From an uncultured Psychromonas sp. (GTDB taxonomy: Bacteria; Pseudomonadota; Gammaproteobacteria; Enterobacterales; Psychromonadaceae): 38,541 nt of DNA. Where the stretch lies: NCBI RefSeq assembly GCF_947489755.1, contig NZ_CANLFB010000036.1, positions 1 through 38,541 on the forward strand, in the 5' to 3' direction. Below the pieces are notes generated by a model. That model searched no databases. It had not been told where the DNA came from and saw nothing but the letters and a program-made list of their open reading frames with translations. Shown in pieces: positions 35,116 to 38,541 of the stretch (positions are counted from its first letter, which is position 1; every line of letters starts with the position of its first letter). The position numbers and the translations under genes were made by a program.

Positions 35116-35178
35116 ATTAAAAGTTTGACCACGCTGTCTCCTAAAGCTTATTCAAAATTAAAGTGTCTGATCAAATTA

Positions 35179-35236
35179 GCCTCAATACATGCGATGTGAA
35201 TAACTCTTTGATAGATTATCCGACATGAAATTATTG
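35179..35236 (-). repeat. Candidate degenerate attC-like site
   Basis: Read on the minus strand this 58-nt unit ends TATTGAGGC and pairs CAATA with TATTG, CATG with CATG, CG with CG and ATAA with TTAT, with unpaired bases on one side. The end resembles the attC-like sites at 67-125 and 35865-35905. It lies 83 bp past the stop of the GFA gene. The match is weak on its own. Confidence 0.25.
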
Positions 35237-35318
35237 ATGGATATTAAGCATGAATAACCTTTCAATACACATAATTTTATTTCTAGTTATACGACTTTAC
35301 TATGCCAATGACTTATCT

Positions 35319-35726
35319 TCAAAGAACTCTACCTTCACAGAATGCGGGTATGTCAGATTGTAAAGTACTCCAGTTAGCTCGGTAGTTGGTATAGATTTGA
35401 GCATCGATAACCACTGGAATATCATAATTAAAGAGCGCAATGGCCAATTCAATTTCTTCTATCGAGGCATCTTTAACTCTAAAGCCTAAACTTGAACCGC
35501 ACTCCTTACAAAATGAACGAGTGGTGCCATTTAGTGCAGTAAAGTCTTTTATTAATTCAACACCAGAAAGCCATTTTAGCCCCGAAACACCGACGAGTGT
35601 ACCAAATGCAGCACCATGAAATTTTTGACACATAGTGCAATGACAGTTAGCTGCTCTTTCGTTAAAGCCATTAACGACAAAAGTAATTTGATGACATAAA
35701 CAAGAGCCTTGGTATGTGTGATTCAT
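35319..35726 (-). CDS. GFA-family zinc protein (CENP-V/GFA domain)
   Basis: The 135-aa protein has the GFA zinc-binding pattern: C9 and C11 (GSCLCHQI), C28/C30/C33 (NCHCTMCQKFHG) and C73/C76 (FCKECGSSLG). The founding member was described as a glutathione-dependent formaldehyde-activating enzyme, but most family members have unknown reactions. An AGGA ribosome binding site lies six bases before the ATG. It lies between two attC-like sites (35179-35236 and 35865-35905), in the orientation expected of a cassette gene. Closeness to MerR/CMD and glutaredoxin fits thiol or aldehyde chemistry, as inference. Confidence 0.9.
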   Translation of the reverse strand: MNHTYQGSCLCHQITFVVNGFNERAANCHCTMCQKFHGAAFGTLVGVSGLKWLSGVELIKDFTALNGTTRSFCKECGSSLGFRVKDASIEEIELAIALFNYDIPVVIDAQIYTNYRANWSTLQSDIPAFCEGRVL

Positions 35727-35810
35727 GATTGTTCCTATGGTATAACGAGGTTATATAATTTCTCTTTTTAAGAAAAAATATAGGTTATCGATTTTTATTA
35801 TATTTTTAAA

Positions 35811-35832
35811 ATAACGACTTATAAGTCGTTAT
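35811..35832. repeat. Perfect 22-bp palindrome
   Basis: ATAACGACTT-ATAAGTCGTTAT is fully self-complementary with no loop. Its half ATAACGACTTA recurs at 37954-37964, just before the start of the 187-aa membrane protein gene. A dimeric regulator site upstream of the GFA gene is one reading. Confidence 0.8.
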
Positions 35833-35864
35833 ATATCGTTAATTTACAAAATGGAATTATTCTA

Positions 35865-35905
35865 CAACCTCAACGCTCAATTCATCAGTTGATAGGTTGG
35901 TGTTG
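35865..35905 (-). repeat. Candidate attC-like palindrome
   Basis: Arms CAACCTCAAC and GTTGGTGTTG pair at 8 of 10 positions, and inner TCAA/TTGA pairs continue the stem. On the minus strand the site carries GCGTTGAGGTTGTAGAAT, which differs at one base from GCGTTGAGGCTGTAGAAT of the site at the left end of the window. At 41 nt it is shorter than typical attC sites. Confidence 0.35.
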
Positions 35906-35970
35906 TGTTTTCCGCTTTATATTTCTACAAAAAGGATGGTAGCTATTTACGTTTACGAATGAATTTCTTA

Positions 35971-37290
35971 TTAAGTGGTTGATATCTTGAACTTAATATC
36001 AAATCCACCCAAGTGATGTTCTGGCCAATAATTTTTTATAAGGCTAAGCTGCTTACCTCTGTAATTGATAGACATTCTTTCGCCTTTTACAATACAACTC
36101 AATATACGATCTGGAATATCCTCATCTAAAGCTTTTTCAAACAATATTGTTGTTGTTTTTACAAGCTTTTCTAACGCAATATTTATCATTAATTCATTAT
36201 TAACGTTAATGCTAACTTTTAATATTTTAACTTTACTTTCAATACCTTCAACGTAATAAGCAATATTACAAGGAATCAAGCCGTCACCAAATTCAACCAT
36301 TTCTGAACTTGCGAGCCACTCATCAAATAAACGATGATAATAACCAGTATTAAGGCTTTCACCTATTAAGAAATCTTTGGCTATGTAGGGACACCAACCT
36401 TCACTTTTAGAAACGTGATAACCCGTCTTTTCTACTTTTCTTAATTTAAACACTTCGTACATTGAATAAAAAACTGAACGGAATGATTTAGTTCTAACAT
36501 ACTCCAATGAAGATACCCAACGTTCCAACAACTCAATGCGAGTATTAAAAATAATAATAGCTAAAACTTTAAAAAAGGCTCTCATCCATTTGTTTTTAAT
36601 AAAATATTTAATTCTTATAAAAGTCTCTTCATAGACTGAATATAACAACATGAAGTAAAGAAACGGGATATAAAAAATAGTTAAGGTTATAGGCACAAAA
36701 AAGTCATACATTATTTTTTCTTTTGCAACCTCGCCAAAATTTGTAAATACACTATAAACAAAATAAGCAATTAGTAGAAAGCCAATAAAAGATAAAATTC
36801 CATTTAATAAATAATGTACTTTTGCATGGTCTTTATCTCGCTTAGAAAATTCTGCGAGAACTGCAATAAAAAATAAAACAGGCAATAAGATTAACTCTGT
36901 GATTAAATTAAATGTATATATACCAATAAAAAATTGAATTACAGCTATTAATTTTAAATTGTCAAGAATAGTTCTTTTAAAAAAACTTCTATCTTCTTTT
37001 ATCTTATTGATTTGGAATAGAGAAAAAACACCAACTGTAGAAAACCATACAATTGTGTTCTTTAACTGGTGATTTTCCCAAAAACCTAAATCATTCAAAA
37101 AGAAAACCACGGTAATGAGATAAAAAAGAACAAAACCATAAACAACCATTAAACGCGGGGCTAAAAAACCTTTAATTACTTTAACTAATGACTTTCTAAT
37201 ATCAACAGATTTTGGTGAAAATGTAATGTAAAAGGTAGCAATACTAAACCAAATAACTAATGCCAATTCCCTGCTATTTAATATATCCAC
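35971..37290 (-). CDS. Unrecognised membrane protein with C-terminal cytoplasmic domain
   Basis: The 439-aa protein starts with GTG, five bases after GGAG. It has about seven hydrophobic segments (roughly 8-25, 46-65, 79-95, 112-130, 131-147, 160-182 and 196-219), then a basic linker and a soluble domain of about 150 residues (290-439) with WCPYIAKDFLIGESLNTGYY and FEKALDEDIPDR. No family was recognised. It follows the 187-aa membrane protein gene on the same strand with an 80-bp gap. Base composition is more AT-rich than the core genes, which suggests transfer. An attC-like site lies downstream. Confidence 0.75.
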   Translation of the reverse strand: MDILNSRELALVIWFSIATFYITFSPKSVDIRKSLVKVIKGFLAPRLMVVYGFVLFYLITVVFFLNDLGFWENHQLKNTIVWFSTVGVFSLFQINKIKEDRSFFKRTILDNLKLIAVIQFFIGIYTFNLITELILLPVLFFIAVLAEFSKRDKDHAKVHYLLNGILSFIGFLLIAYFVYSVFTNFGEVAKEKIMYDFFVPITLTIFYIPFLYFMLLYSVYEETFIRIKYFIKNKWMRAFFKVLAIIIFNTRIELLERWVSSLEYVRTKSFRSVFYSMYEVFKLRKVEKTGYHVSKSEGWCPYIAKDFLIGESLNTGYYHRLFDEWLASSEMVEFGDGLIPCNIAYYVEGIESKVKILKVSINVNNELMINIALEKLVKTTTILFEKALDEDIPDRILSCIVKGERMSINYRGKQLSLIKNYWPEHHLGGFDIKFKISTT

Positions 37291-37370
37291 GAAACTCCTT
37301 TAAAAAATTTTAATGCACCTAATAACAGGATAAAATACAAAATAACAAACTGTTTTTAATTACGTTAATT

Positions 37371-37934
37371 TTAAATACTTGATGGTAAAAAGTACGTGTA
37401 AGCAGTAAAAGCAAGTGATGCAATACCAATCATTAAACTTGCTACCGATACCCACCACATTTTTCTCTGTTTTCGTATATTTACATCGTTTAAGTCCTGA
37501 AGTTGAGAGGCTAATGGTTGAAGTACATGATCATTTTCCTTCCCCATTGTTTCGCGTACTCGCTCAAGGTGCAAACGAATTTCGGATGGTAGCCCTTCAA
37601 AAGGTTCATCCTTTTCATAATCCTGATAAAGTTTCTGAAAGTATTCGACTTTTTCATTGATAACTTTGTTTTGTGAGATGGACTCTTTAAATTGTTGTCT
37701 AATAGATAATTGGATATCTTTAGAATTTAAACGTTCTTCCTTAGAAAGGATTTCAATCTGTTCTCTATCTAATCGATTCATATCAAATAATTTAGATAGT
37801 TTTTGTCCAAATTTTGCTCTACGTTTGTTTTTGATAATACCATCAATAATTGTTGGTATTGCCCAAACTAGCATTCCACCAATAAGTATGACCTCAATTA
37901 ATAAAACTAAAGCCATAAATTCTTTCAATGTCAT
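37371..37934 (-). CDS. Unrecognised two-segment membrane protein with coiled-coil core
   Basis: The chosen ATG (37934) lies seven bases after GGAG (37942-37945); the open frame extends 14 codons further without such a site. The 187-aa product has a hydrophobic segment near each end (about 6-30 and 160-180) and a charged, helical, coiled-coil-like middle (about 35-150). Both ends would anchor the same membrane, leaving the core as one loop. No family was recognised. It is probably co-transcribed with the 439-aa membrane protein. Confidence 0.7.
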   Translation of the reverse strand: MTLKEFMALVLLIEVILIGGMLVWAIPTIIDGIIKNKRRAKFGQKLSKLFDMNRLDREQIEILSKEERLNSKDIQLSIRQQFKESISQNKVINEKVEYFQKLYQDYEKDEPFEGLPSEIRLHLERVRETMGKENDHVLQPLASQLQDLNDVNIRKQRKMWWVSVASLMIGIASLAFTAYTYFLPSSI

Positions 37935-38541
37935 TACCTCTCTCCATTTTAAATATAACGACTTAATAGCAGACAAAATTTGATTCGCTAAAATACGAAT
38001 ACAGCGAGATAGTTAGCCGTATTTTTCCTTTTATTAACTTGTTATAAGCTTTATTTGAACTCTTGTAGCTCAGATAAATAATTGTTAAATAGATAAAAAT
38101 ATGTATTCTTGAGAAACCCAAAGATGATTTAACTCTTTCGAGTTAGAGTCATGATCTAGTGAGCCTAAACGTAAAAAACATGTTCAGTATTCTGTTTTAT
38201 TGCGTATATTTGAGTTGCACAATTTAAACAAAAAGATTTATTCTTATATGACGCAGATTCATAATTGCCTAATATTCAATCACCCATTAATTTAAAATCT
38301 ATATTTTTCAGCTGCAACACTTAAAAATGTAGCCCCGCTAGTTTTACAGCAGATCCACTCTATCTAATGGATGGATAAAATCTACTTATTACTTAAATTT
38401 GATTTAACCATAACAGAAAAATCAATAAATCAATTAGTTAAATTTCTTATGTTAACTATTCATCATTCATAGGTTGGACATTAAGAGGTAACCGCGTGCA
38501 AACCATATTGCAATCTACCTCTTTTTTTATCTCTGTCTGGG
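37935..38541. other. Gene-free right edge
   Basis: No gene is supported in these 607 bp. AACTTGTTATAAGC (38037-38050) resembles the outer box of the attC-like site at the left end of the window. Bases 38484-38528 form an orphan terminator-like hairpin. The rest is AT-rich with no recognised motif. Confidence 0.6.
38484..38528 (+). terminator. Orphan Rho-independent terminator-like hairpin
   Basis: AGAGGTA (38484-38490) and TACCTCT (38516-38522) close a stem that contains a second helix, TGCAA/TTGCA (38497-38501/38508-38512). A run of seven T follows directly (38522-38528). No plus-strand gene lies upstream in the window, so it may end a small RNA, or be the leader hairpin of a gene beyond the edge. 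Confidence 0.6.

Overview
The window looks like the chromosome of an AT-rich marine gammaproteobacterium, in the Psychromonas/Moritella/Colwellia part of the Alteromonadales. This rests on gammaproteobacterial versions of hrpA, ppk-ppx, gltBD, aroC-prmB and smrB, an NhaC-type sodium/proton antiporter, low GC, and many extragenic palindromes. The genus is inference; no rRNA or tRNA gene is present.

Layout. 1-3.3 kb is accessory: an attC-like palindrome and a 21-bp hairpin, a LysR/short-chain dehydrogenase divergent pair, an IS3-family remnant and several palindromic repeats. 3.3-19.1 kb is a block of core genes, all on the minus strand: hrpA, the overlapping ppk-ppx pair, an nhaC-family antiporter and gltBD. 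A 730-bp control region (19.1-19.8 kb) carries a perfect ARG box and a Fur-like box between gltB and a divergent MFS transporter. 20-24 kb holds that transporter, a 9-bp tandem repeat, a membrane diguanylate cyclase, an alkyltransferase-like (ATL) protein and a four-copy extragenic repeat array. 24-26.8 kb is aroC-prmB with divergent smrB. 26.8-28.7 kb is an insertion-like segment (hexanucleotide repeat, Crp/Fnr regulator, 75-aa protein) ending in a second, broken copy of the 3' part of smrB. 28.7-32.2 kb carries a LysR regulator divergent from a PACE efflux pump, and a GGDEF-EAL protein. From 32.4 kb to the end all genes are on the minus strand: glutaredoxin, a DUF4112 protein, a MerR regulator with a carboxymuconolactone-decarboxylase-like gene behind a textbook MerR promoter, a GFA-family protein, and two membrane-protein genes of unknown function.

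How the genes work together. ppk/ppx make and break polyphosphate; 11-bp-phased PhoB-like half-sites lie upstream of ppk. gltBD make glutamate and may respond to arginine through the ARG boxes. MerR/CMD and GFA suggest a small aldehyde or electrophile response. LysR/PACE is a biocide-efflux pair. The two GGDEF proteins make or turn over cyclic-di-GMP.

The least explained parts are the attC-like sites around the GFA gene and the two membrane genes, the duplicated smrB 3' end, and an orphan Rho-independent hairpin at the right edge. Several starts were moved to match ribosome binding sites (gltB, glutaredoxin, DUF4112, MerR and the 187-aa membrane protein).
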